The notes: a model not told the origin generated them from the sequence alone. Positions 25,715 through 35,661 are shown, counted from the stretch's first letter. The stretch: DNA of 64,000 nucleotides from Novosphingobium sediminis (GCF_007991615.1 NZ_BJYR01000018.1:62001-126000); one strand, 5' to 3'. Made by a program: numbers and translations.

Positions 25715-27679
25715 TTGACCACGCTGAAAATGGAGCACCCGGCTGCATCCGGGGCCGATTCCGTGGACCTGTCGGCACTGGCCGCTGATCCTGCCGCGCT
25801 GCGCGCCGCACTGGCTGAAGCGGATCCCGCTACGCTGATGCTCGTGCTCGTGCAGCTGACCGGCGACCATGGCCTGCTCGAACGCGCCCGCCCGCACATA
25901 ACCGGGCCGATGAACTATCACGAGACGATGCCCGATGACCTGCGCGCGGAAATCCGTACGCGGCTGGCGGACACGCTGCTTGATTACGCGCGGACCGGCG
26001 ATCCGCTGCCGCCGCTGCCCGAAGGCGATTTTCTGCAGGAGATGCTTTCGACCGCTGTCGGCGAGCATGTCAGCGCCGACTACACTGCGATGATGCGCGA
26101 GGATCTGGAGGCTGCCCAGCCCGATCCGCGCGGGCTGATCTGGCGGCACCGTCCGGAACCTGCCGCGCTCGAACATTTCCCGGTGGTGATCATCGGCGCT
26201 GGCATGTCGGGCGTCTGCGCCGCGATCCGGCTGGGGCAGGCGGGCATTCCCTTCACGATCATCGAAAAGAACGCGGCGGTCGGCGGCAGCTGGTACGAGA
26301 ACTTCTACCCCGGCTGCGGGGTCGATACGCCGAACCACTTCTATTCCTACTCGTTCGAGCTCAACCACGAATGGTCGCACTTCTTCGCCAAGCGCGAGGA
26401 GCTGTGGACCTATTTCGAACGCGCGACCGACAAGTATGGCGTGCGTGAACACATCCGCTTCGAGACCGAAGTTTCGTCCGCGACCTATGACAGCGCGAGC
26501 GGAACCTGGGATGTGGCAACGCGCGATGCATCCGGTGCGGTCACGCATCTGAAGGCGCGTGCGGTGATCTCGGCCGTCGGCGTGCTCAACCGGCCCAAGC
26601 TGCCCGATATCGAGGGGCGCGAGACTTTTGCCGGCACGGCGGTCCACACTGCGCAGTGGCAGGAAGGGCTGGACCTCAAGGGCAAACGCGTGGTGATGGT
26701 CGGCACCGGCGCTTCCGGCCAGCAGGTCGGCCCGACGATCGCGCCCGATGTCGCGAAGCTGACGATCCTCCAGCGCTCGCCGCACTGGGTGGTGCCCAAT
26801 CCCAACTACTTCGCCGAAGTGTCCGAAGGCATGAAGTGGGTACTCGCCCACGTCCCGTTCTTCGCGCGGTGGTATCGGTTCCAGCTGTTCTGGGCCTTTG
26901 CGGACGGGCTCCATGCCTCGCTGCAGGTCGATCCGGCGTGGGACGATGGCGGCAAGTCGATCAATCAGGTCAACGCGCGGCACCGCCAGTTTATGGAGCG
27001 GTTCCTGCAATCGAAGCTCGCGGGGCGCGAGGACCTCATCGCCAAGTGCACGCCGAGCTATCCGCCTTATGGCAAGCGCATTCTCGTCGACAACAACTGG
27101 TACGAGATGCTGCAGCGGCCCAATGTCGATCTGCTGACAGGCGGGATCGCGAAGATCGTGCCGGAAGGCGTCGTGATGGCCGATGGCACGCTAGTCGAGG
27201 CGGATGTGATCATCTACGCGACCGGTTTTCAGGCGAGCAAGATGCTGAGCCCCATGACGATCACCGGCGAGGGTGGCCGCGATCTGCACAAGGTGTGGGG
27301 TCCGGATGATGCCACGGCCTATATCGGCACGATGGTTCCCGGTTTTCCCAACTTCTTCATGCTGATGGGCCCCAACACCGGCCTCGCGCATGGCGGGAAT
27401 GTCATCTTCATCACCGAATGCCAGATGCGCCTGATCCTGACCGCGCTACGCGAAGTGCTGGAAACCGGCGCCAAGGCTATCGATGTGACGCCCGAGGCGC
27501 ATGACGCCTATGTTGCCGATGTCGACGAGCGCCATGCGAGGATGGTCTGGACCCACAAGGGCCTCACCAACTGGTATCGCAACGAGGCAGGCCGCGTCTT
27601 TGCGCTGCTGCCCTACCGGCTGGTCGACTATTGGAAGATGACCAAGACCTTCAAGCCAGAGGACTTCTCCCTGAGATGA
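25715..27679 (+). CDS. Baeyer-Villiger-type flavin monooxygenase, HapE-like
   Basis: A 654-residue class B flavoprotein monooxygenase with a ~150-residue N-terminal extension as in 4-hydroxyacetophenone monooxygenase. FAD motif GAGMSG at 161-166; BVMO fingerprint F305-AGTAVHTAQW315, with Gln where Pro/Asp is usual; NADPH motif GTGASG near 329. It would insert oxygen beside a ketone carbonyl to make an ester. TTG 25715 is selected because GGGAGAG lies just before it; GTG 25694 and ATG 25730 are alternatives. The stop overlaps the esterase ATG. Confidence 0.87.
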   Translation: MTTLKMEHPAASGADSVDLSALAADPAALRAALAEADPATLMLVLVQLTGDHGLLERARPHITGPMNYHETMPDDLRAEIRTRLADTLLDYARTGDPLPPLPEGDFLQEMLSTAVGEHVSADYTAMMREDLEAAQPDPRGLIWRHRPEPAALEHFPVVIIGAGMSGVCAAIRLGQAGIPFTIIEKNAAVGGSWYENFYPGCGVDTPNHFYSYSFELNHEWSHFFAKREELWTYFERATDKYGVREHIRFETEVSSATYDSASGTWDVATRDASGAVTHLKARAVISAVGVLNRPKLPDIEGRETFAGTAVHTAQWQEGLDLKGKRVVMVGTGASGQQVGPTIAPDVAKLTILQRSPHWVVPNPNYFAEVSEGMKWVLAHVPFFARWYRFQLFWAFADGLHASLQVDPAWDDGGKSINQVNARHRQFMERFLQSKLAGREDLIAKCTPSYPPYGKRILVDNNWYEMLQRPNVDLLTGGIAKIVPEGVVMADGTLVEADVIIYATGFQASKMLSPMTITGEGGRDLHKVWGPDDATAYIGTMVPGFPNFFMLMGPNTGLAHGGNVIFITECQMRLILTALREVLETGAKAIDVTPEAHDAYVADVDERHARMVWTHKGLTNWYRNEAGRVFALLPYRLVDYWKMTKTFKPEDFSLR

Positions 27680-28893
27680 GCGCAATCGCGATTGAACTGG
27701 CCGATGGCCGCATGATTTCCGGCCACTGCGATGCGCAGTTCACCGGGGTCCTCGCCGAGTTCCGCCGCAATTTCGAGGAGCGCAAGGAAGTCGGCGCGAG
27801 CGTTGCGATCACGCTGGGCGGCCGCTCGGTCGTCGATCTCTGGGGCGGCCTCGCCAATGCGCAAACCGGCGAGGCATGGGGCCGCGACACGATCGGGATC
27901 GTCTATTCCTGCACCAAGGCGGCGACTGCGCTGTGCCTCCACATGCTCGTCGATCAGGGCAAGGTGTCCTACGAAACGTCGGTGGGCGAGATCTGGCCGG
28001 AGTTCGCGAGCGCAGGCAAGGAAGCGACCACCGTCGCCATGATGCTGTCGCACACTTCGCCCGTTCCCCATGTGCGCGAAGCGATCCGCAAGGGCGGGCT
28101 GGCCGATTGGGACTACATGACCGCGCGCGTCGCCGCAGAGGCTGCGCATTGGGAGCCGGGCACGCGGCAGGGCTATCATGGTCTGACTTATGCGTGGACG
28201 GTCGGCCAACTCGTGCGCCTCGTTGCCGGTGTGCCGATGGGGCAGTACTTCCGCGAAAACGTGGCGGGGCCGCTCGGCCTCGATTTCCACATCGGCCTGC
28301 CCGAAAGCGAGGAAGCGCGCGTCGCGCCGATGATCGCGGCCGATCCGGCGGAAGTGAATTTCGCTTCCGACTTCTTTCGCAAGGCGACGACCGAGCCGGG
28401 GAGCCTCCCCAACCTCTTCCTCACCAATCAGGGCGGCGCGAATTTCAACTCGCGCGAGATCCATGCGGCGGAGATCGGCAGCGCCAACGGCATCACCAAT
28501 GCGCGCGGGCTTGCTGGTATGTATGCGCCGCTGGCAACCGGGGGCGGCAACATTGTCTCGGCCGACCGGGTGCACCGCATGGGCCGCGTCTGCGCAGCGA
28601 CCCAAAGCGATGCCGTGCTCTGCCAGCCGATGCGCTTTGCCATGGGCTTCATGGCGAGCACCGACAATCGGCCGACCGGCGGCGACAGCCTGATCCTCGG
28701 CGAAAGCGCGTTCGGCCATGTCGGCATGGGGGGCAGCGTCGGCTTTGCCGATCCGGCGGCAGGCCTGAGCATGGGCTACACGATGAATCGGATGGGTGCA
28801 GGCATCCTCGTCAATACGCGCGGGCAGGCGCTGATCGATGCGGCATACCGCGCGGTGGGAATGACCTCGGACGAAAGCGGCGCGTGGCGATAG
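27676..28893 (+). CDS. Serine hydrolase of the beta-lactamase/esterase family
   Basis: A 405-residue class C beta-lactamase-like protein (EstB type). S78-C-T-K81 is the SxxK catalytic pair; the tyrosine motif is TYAW rather than YxN. Such proteins are usually esterases. ATGA overlap with the Baeyer-Villiger gene suggests it hydrolyses the ester that enzyme makes, releasing a phenol or alcohol plus acid (inference). No signal peptide, so it should be cytoplasmic. Confidence 0.87.
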   Translation: MSAIAIELADGRMISGHCDAQFTGVLAEFRRNFEERKEVGASVAITLGGRSVVDLWGGLANAQTGEAWGRDTIGIVYSCTKAATALCLHMLVDQGKVSYETSVGEIWPEFASAGKEATTVAMMLSHTSPVPHVREAIRKGGLADWDYMTARVAAEAAHWEPGTRQGYHGLTYAWTVGQLVRLVAGVPMGQYFRENVAGPLGLDFHIGLPESEEARVAPMIAADPAEVNFASDFFRKATTEPGSLPNLFLTNQGGANFNSREIHAAEIGSANGITNARGLAGMYAPLATGGGNIVSADRVHRMGRVCAATQSDAVLCQPMRFAMGFMASTDNRPTGGDSLILGESAFGHVGMGGSVGFADPAAGLSMGYTMNRMGAGILVNTRGQALIDAAYRAVGMTSDESGAWR

Positions 28894-29025
28894 CGCCGTT
28901 GTGAGCGCACGCCAATCGCCCGATCAGGCAGCGGTTTGACTTGTGCCTCGCATATTAAGTTGTCGCCAAAACGGCACAATTCACGCTAATGTTACGTAAG
29001 TGACAGGGGCGGGCACAAGATTCGC

Positions 29026-31380
29026 ATGGGTGCGGTGACGACAGAACTTGGGCGCGATGCGGCCGCCATTGCCCGCTTCCACGTCCAGCTCATCGGGCCG
29101 TTTCGCCTCGCCGGGCCCGATCGTGCGGCCATTCCGATTCAGGGCCGCCGCACGCGGGCCTTGCTCGCCACCTTGTTGCTTGCTCCGGAACAGACGATGG
29201 GCCGCGAGCGTCTCGCTGGCCTGTTCTGGGGTGATCGGAGCGATGCACAGGCCCGCGCCAGCCTGCGCCAGTGCCTGCTCGAATTGCGCGGTGTGCTTTC
29301 AGGCAGTGCAGAAAGCGACGGCGATCACCTCATCGCCACGCGAGAGACGGTCACCCTCTTTCCCGGGGCCTTCGCGTGCGACGTGCTCGCCGTGCGCGGC
29401 GCGCTTGCCAGCCACGATTGGGAGGAAGCAGCCCGTCTGATCGACGGCGTCGGCGCCGCTCCTCTGCTTCAGGACCTCGAACTCGGCGGGGCTTATGGCG
29501 AATGGCTCGATGTCGCCCGCGCCGAGATCGATGCGCGGATGGCCGATGGTCTTGCCCGCCATATCGCCGCGCGCGAAGAGGCAGGTGATTCCGCCGGGGT
29601 GAAGGCTCTCGCCGCCGCATGGCTACGCCGCGATCCGCTCAGCGAGACGGCTGTCGCTGCGCTGATCCGCGCCGAGATCGCCACCGGAGCGCGGGCCGCC
29701 GCGCATATCCGGTATCAGGCGTTCCGCGATCTGCTCGCGGCTGAAATCGGCGTTGCGCCGGGTCCGCTGGTTGATGCCGCGCTGCGCAGCGAAGCGCTGG
29801 TGGCCGAACCGCTGGTCGTTGCCGCACCCGTTTCGCCGCCCGCCACCCCACTGCCGGCGCCCGCGAATGACGGGCTCGTGCTCGCGGTGCTGGCTTTCGA
29901 CAATCTCTCCTCCGATCCCGAACTTGCCGATTTCTGCGATGGCGTTTCGGAGGAAATCCAGCGCACCGTGGCGCGCGGTACCGGGATCGCGGTGGTTGCG
30001 CGCGCGTCCAGCTTCCAGTTCCGCGGTCCCGACAAGAGCATCGCCAAGGTCGCCGCCGCGCTCGGCGCCTCGCATTTGCTCGATGGTTCGGTGCGGCGCA
30101 GCGGCCAGCGCCTGCGCATCACCGCCGAACTCGTCGAGTGCGCCAGCCACCGCGCAGTCTGGAGCGAACGATTCGACGGCGATCTCGAGGACGTCTTCGC
30201 GCTGCAGGATTCGATCGCGGAGAAAGTCGCCGCTGCGCTTGAGCTGACGCTGTTGCCCAGCACGCCAATTCCGACGCTGGCACCAGCGACCTACGAGCGC
30301 TTCCTGCGCGCGCGGGGCCTGCTCGCCGATGGCGATGCGCAGTTCGACAATACCGCGAGCGATGCCGTGCCGCTGCTCGAGATGGTTGTTCGCGATGCCC
30401 CGGATCATGCCCCGGCGTGGGAACTGCTCGCGCTTGCCCGCGCGCAGGTGTTGCGCGGCGGGCGCGGCGCGCTGCCTTATGCCGAAGCACGCGAAGCCGT
30501 GATCGAGGCGGCGCAGACTGCGCTGAAGCTCGATCCCCGCCGCGGCGGCGCCTACCGCGCGCTCGCCATGCTGGAGCCGTGGGGCCATCACGCGGTGCGC
30601 GAGAAGCTGCTGCTGCAGGCGCTGGAAGTTGCCCCGCGCGATCCCGCTGCCCTGACGGACATGAGCAATTTCTGCTGGGGCGTCGGCCGGTTCCGCGATG
30701 CGCTCGCCTATGCCGAGCAGGCCTGCGAGCTCAACCCGCTGATGCCCGCGGCGCGGCTGCATGTCGCACAAATGCGGGCCTATGTCGGCGATTACGATAC
30801 GTCGGTCAGCATGCTGGAAGAGGTGCACCAGCGTTGGCCGAACAATGCCGGCATCCTCATGGCGCTGCTCAATTGGGCCGGCTCGCTCGGCTATCCGGAA
30901 GTCTATTATCGCAACGTCAGCAAGATCGATCAGTTCGATGGCTGGCAGGCGCGCGATCTGGCGGCGGTGCGCTCCTATGTCGAGGCGGTGTTCAGCAGGG
31001 ACATGACCGTCAAGGAAACCCGCGCCGCGCGCTATCGCGGATTGCTGGAACAGACCGGCACGATCACGCTCAGCCTGCCGACCGGGCTCGGCTTCATCGG
31101 CCTTCCCGATATGGCGTTCGAACTGGTCGAGCTGGCGGACTACAGCCATGTGTTCGATCCCGCCGGACCATCACCGAGCCTGTTCTATCCTGGCGTCGCG
31201 CTCGGACCGTGGAGCTGCCTGCTCAGCCACCCGCGCTTCATCCGCGTGTGCCATCGGCTTGGCCTCTGCCGCTATTGGCAGGAGACCGGGCAGTGGCCCG
31301 ATTGCGCCGCCTGGGTGCCGTTCGATTTCAAGTCCGCCGTGCGCCGCGCGGTTGATTCGGGGCCAGCGCCCGGAGAATAA
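29026..31380 (+). CDS. SARP/BTAD-TolB-TPR transcriptional regulator
   Basis: A 784-residue multidomain protein: winged-helix DNA-binding domain ~20-112 (RTRALLATLLLAPEQ...), bacterial transcriptional activation domain ~118-250, a Pro/Ala linker, a TolB-like amino-terminal region ~288-405 (LAVLAFDNLSSDPELADFCD), and TPR repeats ~430-650. There is no ATPase and no transmembrane segment. It is probably an activator. It converges end-to-end with the six-gene operon (stops meet at 31380/31381). The 132-bp gap upstream holds the palindrome TTACGTAA (28993-29000) but no clear promoter. Confidence 0.85.
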   Translation: MGAVTTELGRDAAAIARFHVQLIGPFRLAGPDRAAIPIQGRRTRALLATLLLAPEQTMGRERLAGLFWGDRSDAQARASLRQCLLELRGVLSGSAESDGDHLIATRETVTLFPGAFACDVLAVRGALASHDWEEAARLIDGVGAAPLLQDLELGGAYGEWLDVARAEIDARMADGLARHIAAREEAGDSAGVKALAAAWLRRDPLSETAVAALIRAEIATGARAAAHIRYQAFRDLLAAEIGVAPGPLVDAALRSEALVAEPLVVAAPVSPPATPLPAPANDGLVLAVLAFDNLSSDPELADFCDGVSEEIQRTVARGTGIAVVARASSFQFRGPDKSIAKVAAALGASHLLDGSVRRSGQRLRITAELVECASHRAVWSERFDGDLEDVFALQDSIAEKVAAALELTLLPSTPIPTLAPATYERFLRARGLLADGDAQFDNTASDAVPLLEMVVRDAPDHAPAWELLALARAQVLRGGRGALPYAEAREAVIEAAQTALKLDPRRGGAYRALAMLEPWGHHAVREKLLLQALEVAPRDPAALTDMSNFCWGVGRFRDALAYAEQACELNPLMPAARLHVAQMRAYVGDYDTSVSMLEEVHQRWPNNAGILMALLNWAGSLGYPEVYYRNVSKIDQFDGWQARDLAAVRSYVEAVFSRDMTVKETRAARYRGLLEQTGTITLSLPTGLGFIGLPDMAFELVELADYSHVFDPAGPSPSLFYPGVALGPWSCLLSHPRFIRVCHRLGLCRYWQETGQWPDCAAWVPFDFKSAVRRAVDSGPAPGE

Positions 31381-32439
31381 TCAAGCGGTCTGGCCGTAGG
31401 TGTGCAGGGTCTTGTCGATGTGGAAGTGGGCATCGGCGGTATAGCAGATCACCATCGCCACTTCGATGGGCATGTAGTTCAGGTTCCAGTCCGTATCCGG
31501 CGTCCCCTTGGCGTTCAGCAGGGGCGGCGGAGTTTCGAGCATGGATCGCGCATTGTGCGGCCGCGCGCCGAACATGGCGTGGATCGTTTCCTCGAGGCTG
31601 TCCGAACAGAGGAATTCCACCACCGTATCCGCCCCCGAAAAGAACGCCAGATCGCGGACGTTGCTGTGCTGCGTGGTCGAGGAGACAATCGCGCGGTAGG
31701 CGGCGAGGTCCATATCGAACACATCGCGGAACTGGCGCAGGGTATTCACTTCCATGCCGGTGCGGGCATCTGTGGCGGTGCTGCCGGTGAAGATGCCGTC
31801 AGCCATCAGGTTGTCGACGAAAGCGTCGAGATCGGCATCGTCGGTGCGCAGGCCGGCAAGGTCAGCCTCGCTCGTGCCCGGCTTCAGGCCCATTCGCATG
31901 CAGCCGATGCTCTGGCTCCGCGCCCTGGGATCGAACTTTGCCATGCCTTCGATCGCCATGTCGATCCTGAGGTCAGCCGGGCATTCGCCTTCCTCCATGC
32001 GGATCACAGCCATGTCCATCTCGGACCCGAAGATCTCGCGGGCCGAGAACATCACGTAGCTGTTGTCGTCGAACGCAAAGGGTTCGACCCACACTTGCAG
32101 CGGATCGACCAGCAGGTTGTCCGGGTTCACGCTGTAGCGCAGGGCAGGGAACGTCCAGGTAAGCTCGGTGTGGCTGGTGGTGTCGCGTCCGGTCCGCCCG
32201 TCGCAGCAGCTCGAAAAGTGCTCGTGCCGCGCCACGCAGAGCAGGCCGTAGGTCTTGCCCGGCAGCGGGGTGTAGTGAAACGGCGCGCGGTCCGGCGCCG
32301 CGGCATTGAAGCGCGTATCGAGATAGGCCGCGATCAGCTTGCGGTCGACCGCGATGACGAATTGCCACATCCGCATGCCGAGCGATTGCCACGGCGGCAG
32401 CAACTGGTCGGTCGCGAAGGATTCAAGGAACACGGTCAT
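31381..32439 (-). CDS. Acetoacetate-decarboxylase-fold protein lacking the Schiff-base Lys
   Basis: A 352-residue protein related in pattern to the next gene upstream. The conserved loop G-R-E-x-x-G-x-x-K of the family appears as AREIFGSEM (133-141), with methionine at the lysine position, so classical decarboxylation is unlikely. An isomerase, hydratase or binding role is possible. ATG 32439 overlaps the preceding gene by 4 nt (ATGA). It is the last gene of the operon. Fold assignment rests on this loop and general pattern only. Confidence 0.6.
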   Translation of the reverse strand: MTVFLESFATDQLLPPWQSLGMRMWQFVIAVDRKLIAAYLDTRFNAAAPDRAPFHYTPLPGKTYGLLCVARHEHFSSCCDGRTGRDTTSHTELTWTFPALRYSVNPDNLLVDPLQVWVEPFAFDDNSYVMFSAREIFGSEMDMAVIRMEEGECPADLRIDMAIEGMAKFDPRARSQSIGCMRMGLKPGTSEADLAGLRTDDADLDAFVDNLMADGIFTGSTATDARTGMEVNTLRQFRDVFDMDLAAYRAIVSSTTQHSNVRDLAFFSGADTVVEFLCSDSLEETIHAMFGARPHNARSMLETPPPLLNAKGTPDTDWNLNYMPIEVAMVICYTADAHFHIDKTLHTYGQTA

Positions 32440-33584
32440 GGCAGGCCCACTCCTCTGCGGGGACCGAAAAAGCCGCGCAGCGGGCGATACCAGCGCGAGA
32501 CGAGATCGCTGGCGCCGGGGGTCGGCGGCAGGCCATCGCGGTCGATGGGAAACTCGCGGATCACCCGCAAGGTGTCGAAATTGATGTCCGCCTCGAACCG
32601 CAAGGCTGCCACCGTGTTGACGGAATGGGGCTTGCCCGTCGGCTGCGCGCCCACCTCGAGGAATACCTCAAGGATCTCGTGGAAGCTGCCGATGTCGTTG
32701 AAATACATGTCGATATCCAACTCGTTATAAAAGCGGACATCGCGCACGTTGAGGTATTGGGCGCGGCAAGTGACCAGTGCCTGATAGACCGCGCGCTGGG
32801 GATCGGCGGCGTCGCGGTATTGCTTGAGGCCCACCGTGCGCATCGACGTGGGGATGAGGCCGAGCGAGAAGCTGTCGATGAAGTTTGAAACGCTGGCCAT
32901 GCCGCCAACCAGCTTCGATGCTTCGGGGCTTTCCATCAGCGTGGCGAGCGAACGGTAGGGCGGCTGGGTTCCTGCCGGTGTGGGCAGAACCGGCTTGGTC
33001 TCGATGCGCATGAATTCCTGCATGCGCTGCATCGTACCGGGCTCGTCGTCCGGCCAGCCGGGCAGACTGATCCGCCCATGGAAGCTTTCCGGATAGCGCC
33101 CCACGCCGTTCTCGATGTCGGCAAGCAGCTTGCCGAGACCCAGCATTTCCCGTCCGCAAACGCTCGACATCGGGTTGCCGACGACAATGAACGGCAAGGC
33201 CCATTCGAGCGCCGTGTCGGTGATCAGGCGCTTGGCGCCCCGGCCATAGCGCACCACCGGGATCGCCACGAACACTTCGGTCTGGCTGATGGCCCCGCGG
33301 TCTGCGTAGGGCACCTCGTGCAGGCCGGGGCTGGGCGGGGCGGCGCTGATCATCGTCGGGTAGTCGAGGAACAGCACCGTCGCATAGGGCCATGCCGCCA
33401 GCGGGCGATAGACATACTCGCGCGTGCTCTCCTCGCCGATGTTGAGATAGGTGTCGCAGTAGCGCTGCACCCGCTCCATCGAGATGTTCATGTAGAACGC
33501 GTTCACGGTGACGCCGGGGAAATGGTAGGGCGGCGGCACCTGCTGGCTGGCCGCAGACTGGACGTAGGGGACGCGTGTTCTCAT
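32436..33584 (-). CDS. Acetoacetate-decarboxylase-family protein, Lys retained
   Basis: A 382-residue protein carrying GREMLGLGK (144-152), matching the family loop that holds the Schiff-base lysine, here K152. The N-terminal half has beta-sheet pattern; about 130 further residues follow the usual ADC domain, so it is longer than the ~250-residue enzyme. It may decarboxylate a beta-keto acid or perform other Schiff-base chemistry. ATGA overlaps on both sides show coupling. Confidence 0.65.
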   Translation of the reverse strand: MRTRVPYVQSAASQQVPPPYHFPGVTVNAFYMNISMERVQRYCDTYLNIGEESTREYVYRPLAAWPYATVLFLDYPTMISAAPPSPGLHEVPYADRGAISQTEVFVAIPVVRYGRGAKRLITDTALEWALPFIVVGNPMSSVCGREMLGLGKLLADIENGVGRYPESFHGRISLPGWPDDEPGTMQRMQEFMRIETKPVLPTPAGTQPPYRSLATLMESPEASKLVGGMASVSNFIDSFSLGLIPTSMRTVGLKQYRDAADPQRAVYQALVTCRAQYLNVRDVRFYNELDIDMYFNDIGSFHEILEVFLEVGAQPTGKPHSVNTVAALRFEADINFDTLRVIREFPIDRDGLPPTPGASDLVSRWYRPLRGFFGPRRGVGLP

Positions 33585-34645
33585 GCCGCCGTGCTCCTGT
33601 CATCGGCAAGGAAGCGCGCGGCGCCCGCTTCCACCGCAAAGCCTGATCCGAACGCCGCAGCGAGGCTGGAGACACCGGCCGGAGCGCTCCCTGCCAGCAC
33701 GCGGTGGAGCGCCGCGCAGGCGATCCGCACGCTGGCGCCGTACCCGTCGAGCGTTTCCATCGCGAGCCGCCGCACCCGCCGCCACGGATCATGCGCTTCG
33801 GCCACCATGGTAAAGCGCGCTGCATCGCGCCGGGCCTCGTCCGGTTGTTCCGGCCAGACACGGGCCATTGCCGCCCCCGCCGTCCGGAAGAGCGCCGGAC
33901 CGGCCAGCCCCATGCCGATGCCCGAAGCTCGGTAGCCCGCGCGCATCGACCAATGCATCGCCGAATAGATCGCAATATCCGGCACCCCGGTCAGTGCGCC
34001 GCCCGTGACCACGCTGGCCCAATCGGTCGCAACGGTTTCCTGCGGGCCGGTGCCGAAGTCGAACATGGCGGTAAGGCTCCCCGCCGGCACCATTGCCAGC
34101 GCGCCGCCGCGCCGGATCACCGTGCCCGGATCGGCCAGCCCCGCCATCGTCGCCACGCTCCCGCGCGAGACGACTTGCGCGGCCGAGACGCCAAGTTTCA
34201 GCGTGCGCGTATCTGGCCAGCGCTGGACAGCCGCTAGCAGCAGGCAGTCCGTCGCCGCCGGGGTCAGCGCCGCACCGGGCAGCACCGCGATACCCGCCGC
34301 CCGCGCCTCTGCATCACGCGCGAACAGCGCTTCGATTATCCGCCATTCGCCGCCGAGATCGATGTAATGCACGCCGCCCGTGAGGCAGGCATCGAGCATC
34401 GGCATGGCTGTCGCCGCGAACGGTCCGGCCGCGTGGAGCACGGCATCAATGCCGGCAAGACCCGCGCGGACCGCCAATGGATCGTCCAGCGCAAAGGCGC
34501 GCCACGGCAGTCCCAGTGGCTCCGCAACCGCACGTACAGCCGGTTCACTGCGGCCTGCCAGGACCAGATCCAGCTCGCCCGCCAGCGCCGCGGCGATTGC
34601 CCTGCCGGTATAGCCGGTGGCGCCATAGAGCAGCGCTCGGCTCAT
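33581..34645 (-). CDS. Saccharopine-dehydrogenase-like NAD(P) oxidoreductase
   Basis: A 354-residue protein with N-terminal Rossmann motif YGATGYTGR (residues 7-15) and the long second domain of the saccharopine dehydrogenase/trans-acting enoyl reductase superfamily. Members reduce enoyl groups of polyketide lipids or isoprenoids, among others, so a reductive step on the operon's product is plausible. ATG 34645 overlaps the polyprenyl synthase stop (ATGA); an upstream methionine six codons earlier is less likely. Confidence 0.78.
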   Translation of the reverse strand: MSRALLYGATGYTGRAIAAALAGELDLVLAGRSEPAVRAVAEPLGLPWRAFALDDPLAVRAGLAGIDAVLHAAGPFAATAMPMLDACLTGGVHYIDLGGEWRIIEALFARDAEARAAGIAVLPGAALTPAATDCLLLAAVQRWPDTRTLKLGVSAAQVVSRGSVATMAGLADPGTVIRRGGALAMVPAGSLTAMFDFGTGPQETVATDWASVVTGGALTGVPDIAIYSAMHWSMRAGYRASGIGMGLAGPALFRTAGAAMARVWPEQPDEARRDAARFTMVAEAHDPWRRVRRLAMETLDGYGASVRIACAALHRVLAGSAPAGVSSLAAAFGSGFAVEAGAARFLADDRSTAA

Positions 34646-35661
34646 GTCCGGTCGAACACCCATCGCACGAGGCTGCCGATGAAGGCGCGTTCCTCAGATG
34701 GTGGCAGCGCGCCATAGACCGCTGCGAACTCGTGCTCCGCTGCTCCCGCCATCGCGGCAGCGACTGCGCGGGCATGCGCGATCGAACCGTGCTCATGCAT
34801 CAGGCGGGTAAGCCACCGCACGTCGTCCGCGCTGCGTTCCTCGCGCCGCAGACCCAGAAACCAGTCCAGCCGCGCGCGCTCTTCGGCGCTGCAGGCTTCG
34901 CGCACATGAATGAGCATCAGCGTCCGCTTGGCTTCCGCCAGATCGCCGTTCTGCTCCTTGCCGTAGCCGGGATCTTCCGAAAGGTTGCGCAAGTCGTCCT
35001 CGATCTGGAAAGCGAGGCCAAGGAAATAGCCGAAGCGCACCACCATTTCGGGATCGAGCCGCCCGCGCGAACCGATGATAAGGCCAAGCTGCGCCGGCCA
35101 GATCATCCCCATCCATGCCGTCTTCTTGAGCGCCATGCGCATGTAGTCGGCCTCGGTCAGATCAAGGACGTTGCGATCACGCCAGCCGAGTTCGAGCGCC
35201 TGCCCCTCAGCCGTCTGGCGCGCCATCATCGTGGTTACGTCCATCACCTGCCGGATCACCTGGCCGCCCAGCGGGCATACCGCATCGATCAGAGGGCCAA
35301 ATGCGGCGAAGAGCAGCGCATCTCCGGCATTGATGGCCAGCGGCACCCCGTGGAGCGCATGGAGCGTGGGCTTGCCGCGCCGCAGTTCGCTGCCGTCCTG
35401 CACGTCATCGTGGATGAGAAGGGCATTGTGCAGCATCTCGATCGCCGCTGCCGCGCGCACCGCAGCCGCATGTGCCTCGTTCCCGAACAGCGCGGCATTG
35501 GCGAGGCAGATCGCCGGGCGCAGCATCTTGCCCCCGCGTGAGGGGTATTCCGCCAGCATCTCGTCAAGGAACGGCGAAGGCGCACCCGCCGCGAGATAAC
35601 GCATGACTTCCGCCCGCGTGGCGGCACCATAGCGCTGGAGCAGGGCACCCTCGACCGCCAT
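34642..35661 (-). CDS. Polyprenyl diphosphate synthase
   Basis: A 339-residue trans-isoprenyl diphosphate synthase. The first aspartate-rich motif is DDVQD (85-89), followed by LRRGKPT; the second is DDLRN (222-226), with Asn replacing the last Asp. GGKMLRPA gives the substrate-binding Lys/Arg. Small residues before the first motif suggest a product of C20 or longer (inference). The ATG at 35661 shares its A with the preceding TGA, and is preferred over the start 17 codons upstream. Confidence 0.88.
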   Translation of the reverse strand: MAVEGALLQRYGAATRAEVMRYLAAGAPSPFLDEMLAEYPSRGGKMLRPAICLANAALFGNEAHAAAVRAAAAIEMLHNALLIHDDVQDGSELRRGKPTLHALHGVPLAINAGDALLFAAFGPLIDAVCPLGGQVIRQVMDVTTMMARQTAEGQALELGWRDRNVLDLTEADYMRMALKKTAWMGMIWPAQLGLIIGSRGRLDPEMVVRFGYFLGLAFQIEDDLRNLSEDPGYGKEQNGDLAEAKRTLMLIHVREACSAEERARLDWFLGLRREERSADDVRWLTRLMHEHGSIAHARAVAAAMAGAAEHEFAAVYGALPPSEERAFIGSLVRWVFDRT

